Source of the DNA: Actinomyces lilanjuaniae
GTDB lineage: Bacteria; Actinomycetota; Actinomycetes; Actinomycetales; Actinomycetaceae
Direction of reading: 5' to 3'
NCBI RefSeq assembly: GCF_003606385.1
Contig: NZ_CP032514.1
Span: forward strand, 1,302,001 to 1,366,000
Length of the DNA stretch: 64,000 nucleotides
Both the position numbers and the translations under genes were made by a program. A model generated the notes under the pieces. It was given only the letters and a program-made list of their open reading frames with translations, was not told the DNA's origin and searched no databases. The first letter of the stretch is position 1. Each line of letters begins with the position of its first letter. Below, piece after piece: positions 17,657-25,933 of the stretch.

Positions 17657-19663
17657 GTGACATCCCCTCCCACCTTTCCTCCCCCCGCTCCTAATCCCCA
17701 GCCGCCTGAACCGCGACAGACCGGCCAGCCATACCCACCACCCGAGCTGCCCCCAGGCGCCAGGTGGAAGGGGACCCGCCGCACCGTCGTCGGCTGGGTA
17801 CTAGTCGTGCTAGGAGCGCTGGCCGCATGCGGCGGCGCCGTTGGAAACTACGACCCCGAGGACGGCAACCCCCTACCAGGCGGGCTGCTGCTCATAGCAG
17901 CAGGGGCGGGTCTTATCTGGTGGGGCCGCAGGCTCAAGGAGAGACGCATCGTGGTCCTCCCCAGGAGCCGACAGCCGAAGCAGCCTCGCAAGCAGGAGGC
18001 GCCAGTACCGACCATAAGTGCCAGGCCAGCCGAGCAGCCAGCATCACAGCCCCAGAACCAACCAGACGCCTCGGTGCCTCTAAGCCGCCCTGTGGTACCG
18101 ACACCAGCCCCCGCTGACACCATCCGGCCAACAGCCCCACCCCAGGCGCCTCCCGAGCCCACCCCCAGAGGAAAGATCCCAATGTTCGGACGCAAGAAGA
18201 AGATCGCCCAACTGGAGCAGCAGCTCGCCACGGGCAGCCAGGCCTACGCTGCCGCGCAGCAGGAGATAGCCCGCCTGACCGCCGAGACCCATCGACTGCT
18301 CAAAGAGCGGGACGACCTGCGGACCTTCTTCGACACCCACGGCGGCCGAGAGGTATGGGAGCACGACACCGAGCTGGACAAGGTCCGCAAGCAGATCCAG
18401 GACGGCCGCGACGATATCCAGGCCCAGAAGGACACCATCGAGGCCCTCAAGCACATCTACGAGGAGAAGAAGGCCGAGGCCGAGCGCAACCACGAGGAGG
18501 CACTCAGAAGCCTCAGGCAGAAGGACGCCGAGACCGAGCGGAAGCACCAGGACACAGTCAACCGGCTCAGGAAGGAGGAGGCAGACCTCAAAGAGCAGAT
18601 CCGCCCACTGCGGATCAGGGTGCTGGAGGACAAGGCCGGGCTGGAGATGTTCAACCACCCAGCCGAGGACTCCATAGCCCTGGGCGTGGAGCTGGACAGC
18701 GTCCGCAAGCGGATCTCAGCGCTCGTCCGCTCCCAGTCCGTCGTCACCAGCCTCGACGCCACCGAGATCCCCCAGACCAAGACGTCCCGCCAGCGGCTCG
18801 CCAAGGACACCGCACGCCTGGTCCTGAGAGCCTTCAACGCCGAGGTACAGAACATCATCACCTCAGCCACCGCAGCCAACTACGAGACCAGCGTCAGCAA
18901 GATCCACAAGGCAGCAGACGCCATCGCAAAGCTCGGGAAGGACTCCGGAACCACGATCAGCCCCGCCTACGTCGAGCTGCGCCTGCGCGAGCTCAAGCTC
19001 GCCGTTGACCACCTCAAGGCCAAGAAACTAGAACGCGAAATCGAGCGCGAGCACAGGGCAGAGATGCGTGAGCAGGCCAAGGCGGAGCGAGAGCTAGAGG
19101 CAGAGCGCGAGCGCCTGGAGAAGGAGAAGCAGCACTACCTCAACGTCCTCAAGGTCGTGGAGACCCAGGGTGACGAGGAGGAGGCAGCACGCCTCCAGGA
19201 GGAGATCGTCTCCATCGAGAAGGGCATCAACGACGTTGACTACCGGGTGGCCAACATCCGCGCGGGGTACGTCTACGTCATCTCCAACATCGGCTCCTTC
19301 GGGGGGCGCATGGTCAAGATCGGCATGACCCGGCGCGTGGACCCCATGGACCGGGTCAAGGAGCTCGGCGACGCCTCGGTCCCATTCGGGTTCGACGTCC
19401 ACGCCCTGTTCTTCGCCGAGGACGCCGTGGACGTGGAGAACCGCCTCCACCACTACTTCGCGGAGAGACGCGTCAACCGTGTCAACACCCGCCGCGAGTT
19501 CTTCTACGCCACCCCCGCCGAGGTCCGCGACGCCCTGACCAAGATCGCGGGCAACCTCCTGGAGTTCACCGAGAAACCGGTGGCGGACCAGTACCGGCAG
19601 AGCCTCCAGATCGCCGCTAGCACGACGCAGGAGAAGGAGGACCCTGCCAGCCAGGCACCATGA
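17657..19663 (+). CDS. DUF4041/T5orf172 (GIY-YIG-like) domain protein with N-terminal membrane anchor
   Basis: 668 aa, GTG start at 17657. A proline-rich N-terminus is followed by two hydrophobic segments (about residues 45-62 and 73-88), then a basic proline-rich linker. A long charged coiled coil follows (about 185-320), a DUF4041-like region, a second coiled coil, and a C-terminal T5orf172/Mug113 domain (about 535-640: AGYVYVISNIGSFGGRMVKIGMTRR ... VENRLHHYFAERRVNRVNTRREFFY). That domain belongs to the GIY-YIG nuclease superfamily. It is the only gene between integrase and the lysis region on the plus strand, a usual place for lysogenic-conversion genes. A role in superinfection exclusion is inference. 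Confidence 0.75.
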   Translation: MTSPPTFPPPAPNPQPPEPRQTGQPYPPPELPPGARWKGTRRTVVGWVLVVLGALAACGGAVGNYDPEDGNPLPGGLLLIAAGAGLIWWGRRLKERRIVVLPRSRQPKQPRKQEAPVPTISARPAEQPASQPQNQPDASVPLSRPVVPTPAPADTIRPTAPPQAPPEPTPRGKIPMFGRKKKIAQLEQQLATGSQAYAAAQQEIARLTAETHRLLKERDDLRTFFDTHGGREVWEHDTELDKVRKQIQDGRDDIQAQKDTIEALKHIYEEKKAEAERNHEEALRSLRQKDAETERKHQDTVNRLRKEEADLKEQIRPLRIRVLEDKAGLEMFNHPAEDSIALGVELDSVRKRISALVRSQSVVTSLDATEIPQTKTSRQRLAKDTARLVLRAFNAEVQNIITSATAANYETSVSKIHKAADAIAKLGKDSGTTISPAYVELRLRELKLAVDHLKAKKLEREIEREHRAEMREQAKAERELEAERERLEKEKQHYLNVLKVVETQGDEEEAARLQEEIVSIEKGINDVDYRVANIRAGYVYVISNIGSFGGRMVKIGMTRRVDPMDRVKELGDASVPFGFDVHALFFAEDAVDVENRLHHYFAERRVNRVNTRREFFYATPAEVRDALTKIAGNLLEFTEKPVADQYRQSLQIAASTTQEKEDPASQAP

Positions 19664-19700
19664 GCCGCACCAGCAGGAGCGGGTGGGACTGCTCTTAAAG

Positions 19701-19743
19701 AGAAGGCCCGGGCCGGGGAGAGCACCCCTGGCCCGGGCCTTCT
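19701..19743. terminator. Strong bidirectional terminator hairpin
   Basis: A 14-bp perfect stem (AGAAGGCCCGGGCC / GGCCCGGGCCTTCT, 19701-19714 with 19730-19743) lies 37 bases after the stop of the DUF4041 gene, with short A and T flanks. It separates the lysogenic-conversion gene from the small ORF that follows. Confidence 0.8.
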
Positions 19744-19757
19744 GTGTGTACAGCAAA

Positions 19758-19791
19758 AGACCCCCGGCAGCCTGTGCGGCGCAGGGGGTCT
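19758..19791 (+). terminator. Second hairpin downstream
   Basis: AGACCCCC (19758-19765) pairs with GGGGGTCT (19784-19791) around an 18-base loop, 15 bases after the first terminator. It may reinforce termination or belong to the leader of the small ORF at 19909. Confidence 0.5.
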
Positions 19792-19846
19792 ACTGCGTAC
19801 CGAGCACGACGCGGAAAGTACCGAGAACCGTCCTGGTAGAATCGTC

Positions 19847-19880
19847 TACGTGAGGTCCCGCTACCAACGTGCCTCACGTA
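19847..19880. promoter_or_regulatory. 9-bp inverted repeat in the leader of the small membrane ORF
   Basis: TACGTGAGG (19847-19855) and CCTCACGTA (19872-19880) are exact complements with a 16-base spacer. The repeat lies between a possible -10 element (TAGAAT near 19837) and the ribosome site at 19901. It could be an operator or a leader hairpin. Confidence 0.45.
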
Positions 19881-19908
19881 ATCACTGGACTAACTCGTCA
19901 GGAGGATC

Positions 19909-20061
19909 GTGAACGATAACTATGCCATGTTTGCTCTTGTGGTGGGAGAGATGATCAACTCTCCTGAACCTACGGTAGCAGTGCTTCTGCTGCTGCTCAT
20001 ACTGTTGTGGCGAGTGTCGTCAGTCACAACACCGTGGCTGTCGATCAGGTTCCGCGACTAG
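19909..20061 (+). CDS. Small membrane protein of 50 aa
   Basis: GTG start at 19909 with a consensus AGGAGG 5 bases upstream. The protein begins MNDNYAMFALVV and has one strong hydrophobic helix centred on VAVLLLLLILLW, then a short polar tail ending in SIRFRD. I do not recognise a family. It sits alone behind two hairpins and in front of convergent lysis genes. A single-helix protein next to a lysis cassette could be a holin, an antiholin or a superinfection-exclusion peptide, but nothing here decides between them. Confidence 0.6.
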   Translation: MNDNYAMFALVVGEMINSPEPTVAVLLLLLILLWRVSSVTTPWLSIRFRD

Positions 20062-20136
20062 GCGCGACAAGAACAAAAGAGGCCCCTCGCCCACCAGGAG
20101 CGTGGTAGGCGAGGGGCCTCTCTCTGTGCGGCGGGT

Positions 20137-21240
20137 CTACAGGGTGGTGTCCACGGGGGACTCCAGGCCGTCGACGAGGACGGACAGGCTGGTGTGCTCG
20201 GGTGGTACCCACTCCGGGCGTGCAGCCCAGGTGAGCGTGGACTCCAGGGTGGACAGGTCGGCCTCCCACACGCCGGTGGGTGAGGACGGCCCCGTGGACT
20301 GGAGTATGCGTCCGCCGCCGAGGTAGATCGCTGTGTGGTACACGTTGCCGAAGTACGGGCGCAGGCTGCGCGCCCGTACCCGCTCCCACGTGGACTCGGG
20401 GTCGTGCTGGGAGAAGAACAGGACGTCCCCGGTGCGCAGAGTGGTGGTGTCCTCGACCAGCCAGAGGCGGCCGCGCCGCCAGAAGTGGTGAGCGCACCTG
20501 TGAGCCTGCCAGATAGGCGCCCGGTGGGGCTCCAGCCCGAGGGGTGAGTACCAGCCAGTCCGCTTGTTGACGTCCTGGACGTAGGTGGTGGACTGGTACT
20601 CCCAGCCAGCGAGGACCATGCCCACCAGGTGGGAGCAGGTGATCGGCATGGGTGTCGTCGTGGTCGAGTGGACCGGGGTGGGTGACAGGCCCGGCCCCCT
20701 GCGGGTGGCGTCCCACACCAGGGACGTGCCGCCCTCGTCCATGAACGTCCTGGCACGGTGGACCATGTCGGTCACGGCAGCGGTGTGCGCCGCCGGGGCG
20801 GGCTGGTGGGCAGGCCGATGGGCACGGCCCACCTCTCGTCCCCGTGGGCACCGAGGTCAGGGCCACCGGCCCCGGCGGCAGGTCGTGCCTGACCTCCCAG
20901 GTCATGCCCCGCCGTCGGTCGCGGACCCCCACCCCGCAGTCACCGCAGTGAAATGGCGTCCAGACAGGTCCATGAGGTCGGAGACGTTCCACAGGTCCTC
21001 CACCACCGGCGCCCCCGGCTCGGCCTGGTCGGCCGCCCCGGGTATCGGGTGACGAGCGACAGGTCCGGGGTGCCCGCAGGGAGGGGTTCCTCGGCAGGCA
21101 GCCTGAGGACCACCGGGGCGGCCTGCGGGGCGGCTCCACCTGCTCCACGGTCGTGGTCACCCGGTAGGTGCCCCGGCGACGGCCACCTCACCAGTCACGG
21201 CCGCCGGGGCGGCCGCAGTACCCGTACCAGTAGTAGTCAC
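20137..21240 (-). CDS. NlpC/P60-like peptidase domain protein of the lysis/tail region, frame interrupted several times
   Basis: A gene of about 365 codons beginning at GTG 21240, which overlaps the stop of the preceding gene (GTGA). Its intact 3' part (20137-20832) encodes an NlpC/P60-like fold: ITCSHLVGMVLAG with a possible nucleophile Cys, TGDVLFFSQHD, and NVYHTAIYLGGGRILQST with the His. Upstream, pieces of coherent protein (VAGGTYRVTTTVEQVE, VVLRLPAEEPLPAG, VVEDLWNVSDLMDLSG, GMTWEVRHDLPPGP) lie in different frames. The first can be rejoined by adding one G to a GGGG run, and I count at least five breaks. It is either decayed or badly sequenced. The domain suggests cell-wall cleavage or a host-recognition protein, next to holin genes. 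Confidence 0.55.
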
Positions 21241-21653
21241 TGTCCTGTCTCCTCCAGCACCAGCAGGCGCCGCTCCACCCGGGCCTGCCAGTCGTCGTCG
21301 TCCACCACGTGCAGCTCCAGGCGCTGGCCGATCTCGTCCAGCCGCCTGGCAGTGACCTCCTGGGTGTGGAGCAGGATGTCCACGCCCTGCATGATCCGGT
21401 CCAGGTCGTCACGCAGGTGGGTGTTGTGGTTGTTGCTGATGCCCTCACGGGCGGCCTCGGACGAGGCGGCCGCGCGCTCAGCAGACGCGGCCGCCTCGTC
21501 GAGCTTGCGGTCCTGGCGGGAGGAGCGGGTCAGCAGCCCGGCCACGGCGCCGATGATCGCCGCTAGCCCGCTGGTGACCGCAGTGACCCATAGCGGGTCG
21601 CGCCACACCGGGTGCAGCACTTCAGCCGCCGCCGCTGCTGCCAGCAGCTCCAC
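21237..21653 (-). CDS. DUF2746-like membrane and coiled-coil protein, putative holin-associated
   Basis: 138 aa from GTG 21653. One hydrophobic helix (VTAVTSGLAAIIGAVAGLL, about 24-42) is followed by a basic RSSRQDRK stop-transfer and then a coiled coil to the C-terminus. This architecture is common in actinophage lysis cassettes, where such proteins sit between holin and endolysin. It starts 6 bases before the holin-like gene ends and overlaps the next gene by 4 bases (GTGA), indicating translational coupling. Confidence 0.65.
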   Translation of the reverse strand: MELLAAAAAAEVLHPVWRDPLWVTAVTSGLAAIIGAVAGLLTRSSRQDRKLDEAAASAERAAASSEAAREGISNNHNTHLRDDLDRIMQGVDILLHTQEVTARRLDEIGQRLELHVVDDDDWQARVERRLLVLEETGQ

Positions 21654-21658
21654 CGGGC

Positions 21659-21909
21659 TCAGTCCTCCACCACCGGCAGGACATCGGCACCGCCGCCGCG
21701 CACCTGGGCGACGTCGGCCGACACCGGGTCAGCCAGGCTGGTCAGCACGCTGATGACCACGGCGGTACCGGTGACCCCCAGCGCGGAGGCCCAGTCCACG
21801 TCGGTCAGGACCGTGCCCGTGGTCATCAGGGCCAGCATCGCCTGAGCCCCCGTCTTGAGCCCACGCTCCAGGACACCAGCCCAGAAGCTCCCCTCGCGTA
21901 AACAGACAT
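21659..21909 (-). CDS. r1t-type holin, frame interrupted once
   Basis: Small membrane protein that forms pores for endolysin release. The ATG at 21909 has AAAGGAGA upstream, but only about six codons are in frame before the phage r1t holin sequence starts: FWAGVLERGLKTGAQAMLAL, MTTGTVLTDVDWASALGVTG, TAVVISVLTSLADP. The missing link is one G in the run at 21890-21893 (CCCC on plus). Adding it gives MSVYARGSFWAGVLERG and a protein of about 83 aa with two hydrophobic helices. Position just downstream of the endolysin gene supports the call. Confidence 0.7.
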
Positions 21910-21929
21910 TATTTTCTCCTTTTCTCTAG

Positions 21930-21960
21930 GCGCCCCTGGTTATCTCTAACTCAGGGGCGC
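21930..21960 (-). promoter_or_regulatory. Hairpin in the holin leader
   Basis: GCGCCCCTG (21930-21938) pairs with CAGGGGCGC (21952-21960), 13-base loop. It lies about 20 bases before the holin start in the direction of transcription and may act as a terminator after the endolysin gene or control access to the holin ribosome site. Confidence 0.5.
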
Positions 21961-22012
21961 TTATCTCTGCGCTTATCTCTGTGGTCGCACGAGTCGCGAC
22001 CGGGGTGGTGCT

Positions 22013-22068
22013 CATGCACACCTCATGTACACGTCATGCACATGAGGTGTGCATGACGTGTACATGAG
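22013..22068. promoter_or_regulatory. Two overlapping, mutually exclusive inverted repeats after the endolysin gene
   Basis: A 16-bp pair (22013-22028 with 22040-22055) and a 19-bp pair (22022-22040 with 22050-22068) are both perfect and share bases. The order is A-B-A'-B', so only one hairpin can form at a time, or both combine as a pseudoknot. It starts 6 bases past the endolysin stop, in the gap before the holin. Confidence 0.75.
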
Positions 22069-22073
22069 GGAAT

Positions 22074-22964
22074 TCAGCCGCCCAGGCGGCCCGCGCGCAG
22101 GCGGGTCTGGAGAGCTGCCGTGGTGTCACCGTCGATCCGGGTACCCGCAGGCAGCCGCAGGTAGGCGCGCAGCGCCCTGGCAGTCGCAGGCCCAGCGATG
22201 CCGTCCGCATCGACCCTCAGGACCCCCTGAAGTGCCGCCATGGTCACGGACCCCTTCGGGGACCGGACGAGCTCCCAGGAGTCGCGCTTGCAGGAGATCA
22301 GCGTCCCGTCAGTCTTGCGGGCCTGGTCCTGGGAGGAGATGATCCCGTCGCGGGCCGACAGTCCCAGGACGGTCTGGAGGGCCAGGGTCGTGGAGGCCCC
22401 CCAGATGCGGTCCACTATCAGCGCGCCGCGCCTGTCGAAGCCCGACTGGGTGTCAACCTTTGGCGCGTTGGTGGCGGCGGTGCCGTCGTATGCGGGCCGG
22501 ACGATGGCGCATACGCTGCTGCCCCTGGCCCGCCTGTAGACGCCACCGCCGTTGGACTGCGAACCAACCGACCCCTTCGACGTGTTTCCCTCAATCGTCT
22601 GGTACCCGCCGCGGATACGCTTCTCGATCAGGCCAACATGGTCTGCCACACCGTCGGCGTTCCAGTCGAAGAAAATCATGTCGCCGGGCTGACCGTTGCC
22701 GGTAGCGACACTGCGGCCAGCGCGCTGGCCCGCCTGGATGCCGTAGGGGCAGTACGCAAAATGACCCCCCGGCGGGGTCATCTCCACCTGCTCCAGCACC
22801 CAGGACACGAACATCGCGCAGTAGGGCACTCCAGTGGTACCGAAGTAGGCGCCGAACAGGGAGGCGTACCACCGCCCGTACTTCGTGCCAGCCTCAGGAT
22901 CAGCCCACCGGGTGTAGCCGATCTCCCCGGCGGCCACGCGAAGCGCGTCACTGGCCCGGGCCAT
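22074..22964 (-). CDS. Endolysin with CHAP domain
   Basis: Peptidoglycan hydrolase of 296 aa for host lysis. The N-terminal CHAP amidase/endopeptidase domain (about 1-150) shows PYCAMFVSWVLE with the nucleophile Cys at 49, QPGDMIFFDWNADGVADHVGLIE with the His at 109, and EGNTS. The C-terminal half (about 180-296) has repeated TLALQTVLG, TMAALQGVLRVDADGIAGPATARAL and TTAALQTRL units, typical of peptidoglycan-binding modules. There is no signal peptide, consistent with holin-dependent release. Its start overlaps the small gene upstream. Confidence 0.9.
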   Translation of the reverse strand: MARASDALRVAAGEIGYTRWADPEAGTKYGRWYASLFGAYFGTTGVPYCAMFVSWVLEQVEMTPPGGHFAYCPYGIQAGQRAGRSVATGNGQPGDMIFFDWNADGVADHVGLIEKRIRGGYQTIEGNTSKGSVGSQSNGGGVYRRARGSSVCAIVRPAYDGTAATNAPKVDTQSGFDRRGALIVDRIWGASTTLALQTVLGLSARDGIISSQDQARKTDGTLISCKRDSWELVRSPKGSVTMAALQGVLRVDADGIAGPATARALRAYLRLPAGTRIDGDTTAALQTRLRAGRLGG

Positions 22965-23106
22965 AGTCGATCACCTCCACCTCGGCGATATCGGCCGGAC
23001 CGTCCGCAAAAGCGGGCTGGTCCCCGGCAACCAGGTGGACGGCCTCCGGGTCATCCAGGTGCACAGGCACAGGACCCGCGACGCCTTTGATTTCTGTGTC
23101 TGCCAT
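22948..23106 (-). CDS. Small phage protein of 52 aa
   Basis: ATG at 23106 with AAGGAG upstream. The protein starts MADTEIKGVAGPVPV, is acidic and has no membrane helix. It overlaps the endolysin start by 17 bases. Function unknown; position suggests a tail-tip or lysis-associated accessory protein. Confidence 0.55.
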   Translation of the reverse strand: MADTEIKGVAGPVPVHLDDPEAVHLVAGDQPAFADGPADIAEVEVIDYGPGQ

Positions 23107-23204
23107 CAGGCAGGCTCCTTCCTCTGAGAGGGCGTGGGTAAGGGACTGCCCCCGTCACCGTGACCGGTGCGGGGGCAGGGACTGAGAACCGGGAGCAGGG
23201 AGGG

Positions 23205-23874
23205 CTACATCTCCTTCAGGGAGAACGCGCCGCGAATAACTCGCACCCTCCCTGACGTGAGGAGCTGTCGGGCGCGAAGCTGGACCACGTCACCGGCCTG
23301 CAGGTACAGCGGGATGCTCCCGATAGGCATCCCGACCTGCGCCGTCGTGGAGACGATCAGCGACGTGAAGTGCTGCGGCCCCGCGCCGGTGGCCCCGTTG
23401 ACAGCAGCACCGACGTCCACGCGCGCGGTGTCCGACGACGACGCGCTGACCAGCAGGTACCCGCCGACCTCGTAGAGGCTCGTCCGAGGGGGGATGAACG
23501 CGGTGCCTCCCTTCATGCCCCCACGGACCCTGATGCCGCTGCCCCCACCAGGCACGAGGGCCGACCACTGCCCAGTGGTCAGCCCGTAGTCGATGTCGCC
23601 CGTCATCACACCGGCAGCGGACTCACGGACGTAGCGCCACACGGACCCGTCCCAGACCCCTATAGCCTCCCAGTCCGTGCGCCACACGTAGACAGGGTGC
23701 TCCGCGTCCACGGGTATCCCTCCGCCGTCAGGGACGCCACGTACCGGGTCGCCTCAGCCAGCGACGAGACCGTCCGGATCGACGGGATAGACGCGGACAG
23801 GTCGAGTATCGACTGGCGGGAGGCGGGGTCGGTGCCTGCGGGCACTGTGTGGCCCGGACGTCGGTGTAGCTCAC
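23205..23874 (-). CDS. Tail fibre or tail-tip protein, frame interrupted
   Basis: About 222 codons. GTG start at 23874 has GAGGAGG upstream and overlaps the stop of the preceding gene. Coherent protein runs through three frames: SYTDVRA, then HTVPAGTDPASRQSILDL and VSSLAEATRYVASLTAEGY, then DAEHPVYVWRTDWEAIGVWDG to the C-terminus SLKEM. The breaks (near 23845 and near 23712) each need one extra base. The C-terminal part is rich in beta-type sequence with glycine turns (VPGGGSGIRVRGGMKGG), as in receptor-binding or fibre proteins. No close family is recognised. Confidence 0.55.
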
Positions 23875-24026
23875 AGGTCCTCCTCGTAGGAATCAGTGTC
23901 ATCAGCGGTCATGGCCTCAACGAGCTCCATGACCTCGACCATGAGGTGCTCGTGCCAGAACACGTGGCCTGCGACGTCGGCGACCACGGTCCCGCACAGG
24001 GGGCACACCGACCAGCCGCCGCTCAC
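23871..24026 (-). CDS. Small zinc-finger-like phage protein, 51 aa
   Basis: GTG start at 24026, overlapping the upstream stop, and its own TGA overlaps the next GTG. It begins MSGGWSVCPLCGTVVAD, with CxxC followed by HVFWHEH, a possible zinc site, and ends in an acidic tail. Function unknown. Confidence 0.55.
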   Translation of the reverse strand: MSGGWSVCPLCGTVVADVAGHVFWHEHLMVEVMELVEAMTADDTDSYEEDL

Positions 24027-24796
24027 CTGGCCACCTCGTAGGTAAGTGTTAGTGCCATGGACCCGCCCAGGCCGCTGACTCCCCCGTAGCCGCTGCCGAC
24101 CAGGGCCAGGCCGGTCCCGGCGAGGAGGCCCTCAGCCAGGGGGGTGACGTCAGCGACGGCGGGGGTGGTGCCCGTGACCGTGGCGGTGACCGTGGGGCCG
24201 GTGGGGGAGGGGCCGGTACTGGTGCGCTCGGCCGCCTGGACGACGACGTCAAGGTGGGCGCGGGACCCGTTGCCGACCAGGACCAGGTCCGCACTGGTGA
24301 CCCGGGCAGCCTCCAGGGAGGTGACGGCGCGCCCGTAGTCGGCCAGGCCGGCGAGCGGGCCGGAGGCGCCCTGGGAGCCCTGGTAGAGGTCCGAGCGGCC
24401 GCCGTAGCGGTCGAGGTTCCACTGGTCCCACCCACGGTCGTCGCGCCACGTCCCCGTCCACGACGGGGTGACGGTGGTGGTGAACACGGTCGGCTCCGCC
24501 TGCGGGGCCTCGGCCTCCAGTGCGCCCACGGGGGCGGGCGCGGGGCCGAGGACGTGGACGGGGCGTCCCGTAGCGGTGTCCATGAGGACGTAGGCGGTCT
24601 GGACCCCGGTCCACACAGACGCGGTCGCTGGTAGGGGGACCGGGTCGGAGCCAAGGACACTGACCGAGACCGTGGTCCCGCCCCCGGAGACCCCGGACAC
24701 CACGCCGACCACAGTGGCTGACCGGTCCGCCCCCGCCCGGGGCACCGGGTCGGTGGGGACGCTGTCGAGCAGGTCAAGGACACGCACCGCTACCAC
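24023..24796 (-). CDS. Minor tail protein
   Basis: 257 aa, GTG-type start. It is rich in Thr, Val and Gly with a central aromatic segment (TPSWTGTWRDDRGWDQWNLDRYGGRSDLYQG). Such composition is typical of baseplate or tail-tip proteins. It lies in a tight overlapping string with tail genes on both sides. No catalytic motif or defined family is seen. Confidence 0.6.
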   Translation of the reverse strand: MVAVRVLDLLDSVPTDPVPRAGADRSATVVGVVSGVSGGGTTVSVSVLGSDPVPLPATASVWTGVQTAYVLMDTATGRPVHVLGPAPAPVGALEAEAPQAEPTVFTTTVTPSWTGTWRDDRGWDQWNLDRYGGRSDLYQGSQGASGPLAGLADYGRAVTSLEAARVTSADLVLVGNGSRAHLDVVVQAAERTSTGPSPTGPTVTATVTGTTPAVADVTPLAEGLLAGTGLALVGSGYGGVSGLGGSMALTLTYEVAR

Positions 24797-24823
24797 CCCC
24801 TCGTCCTCTCGCGGCCACGGGGG

Positions 24824-25933
24824 TCAGGCCCCCTCCACCTCGACGTCGGTGCGGGCAGTGCCCTCGTGGGTCAGGGGTATCTCCACCGCGCTGACCCGGC
24901 CCCACACCTGGGTGGGGGCGGAGGCGGTGACGTCGCGGGTGGACAGGAGCACGGGGTCGTCCAGGCCGACCGAGGGGTCGGGCGCGTGCTCGACGGGCAC
25001 CGTGGTAGCCCGGCGGACCGAGGAGGCCAGCATCGTGCGGGCAGTGGCCACGGCGACGGGACGGGAGGTGACCAGCGGGGAGGAGAAGAACCTCGTCACC
25101 ACCCCGTAGGCCCCGTGCACCGACAGGGGGCCGTGCTCCTGCTCGGCGACGGCCTGGAAGGTCGGCTGGCCCTCGTCGTCGCTGTCCTGGGCGCGCGCCA
25201 CGACCCGGTTGTAGACCTGGGTGCGGTCCCAGGAGGACCTCACGCCGACCACGGTGCCGTCCTGCCCGTCGGTGAGCACCCGCTCGGGGGGAGTGGTGAC
25301 CTCGTCCAGAGGGGGCAGGAGGTAGAGGACCCCGTCCCTGCCCTCGCGCAGGCGGGCGGGCCAGGCGTCCGCGATCTCGTAGAGGGCGTCGATACGCGAC
25401 TCCCCCCACGACATCGACGTCGGGCACCACCGGTTCACCAGGGCCTTGTCGATGACCAGGCCCATGTGCCCGGCCAGCAGGCGGCGGGCCTCGGAGGCCA
25501 CCGACCCTCCCGGCCTGGGGACCACGACCCTGGTCAGCCGGTCCTCCTCCACCCGGTGCAGCAGCGACTTCCCGGTCACCGACACGGTCCCGGACCCCAC
25601 CTCGGTGGAGGTGACCAGGAACTGGCCGCCCGGGTAGGAGTACTCCGCGCCGTCCACCAGCGAGACCACCGTCAGCACCACGCGCAGGACCTGCCCGCAG
25701 CAGGCCAGGGGAGAGTCCCACCGCACCGGCGCCCAGTCACGCTCGTCCTCCAGCGCAGAGGCCGCACCCGTGCGCGGCACGGTCAGGGACAGGGACCCCT
25801 GCACCTGCTGGTCAGTGGTCCACGACACCGACCCCCCGGCCACGGGCACCTGCCCCAGCCACCGCGACCCCAGCCAGGAGTCCACGCGCGCACCGTAGGA
25901 GTACGCCCCCGACAGGACCTCCGCAGGGATCAC
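24824..25933 (-). CDS. Minor tail protein (DUF5047-like)
   Basis: 369 aa from GTG 25933; the longer reading to 25975 overlaps the gene before it more than needed. It begins MIPAEVLSGAYSYGARVDSWLGSRWL and continues with a beta-rich region and a segment (SMSWGESRIDALYEIADAWPARLREG) like actinophage tail proteins downstream of the tape measure. It overlaps the upstream tail gene by 4 bases. I infer a distal-tail or baseplate hub role from position. Confidence 0.65.
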   Translation of the reverse strand: MIPAEVLSGAYSYGARVDSWLGSRWLGQVPVAGGSVSWTTDQQVQGSLSLTVPRTGAASALEDERDWAPVRWDSPLACCGQVLRVVLTVVSLVDGAEYSYPGGQFLVTSTEVGSGTVSVTGKSLLHRVEEDRLTRVVVPRPGGSVASEARRLLAGHMGLVIDKALVNRWCPTSMSWGESRIDALYEIADAWPARLREGRDGVLYLLPPLDEVTTPPERVLTDGQDGTVVGVRSSWDRTQVYNRVVARAQDSDDEGQPTFQAVAEQEHGPLSVHGAYGVVTRFFSSPLVTSRPVAVATARTMLASSVRRATTVPVEHAPDPSVGLDDPVLLSTRDVTASAPTQVWGRVSAVEIPLTHEGTARTDVEVEGA

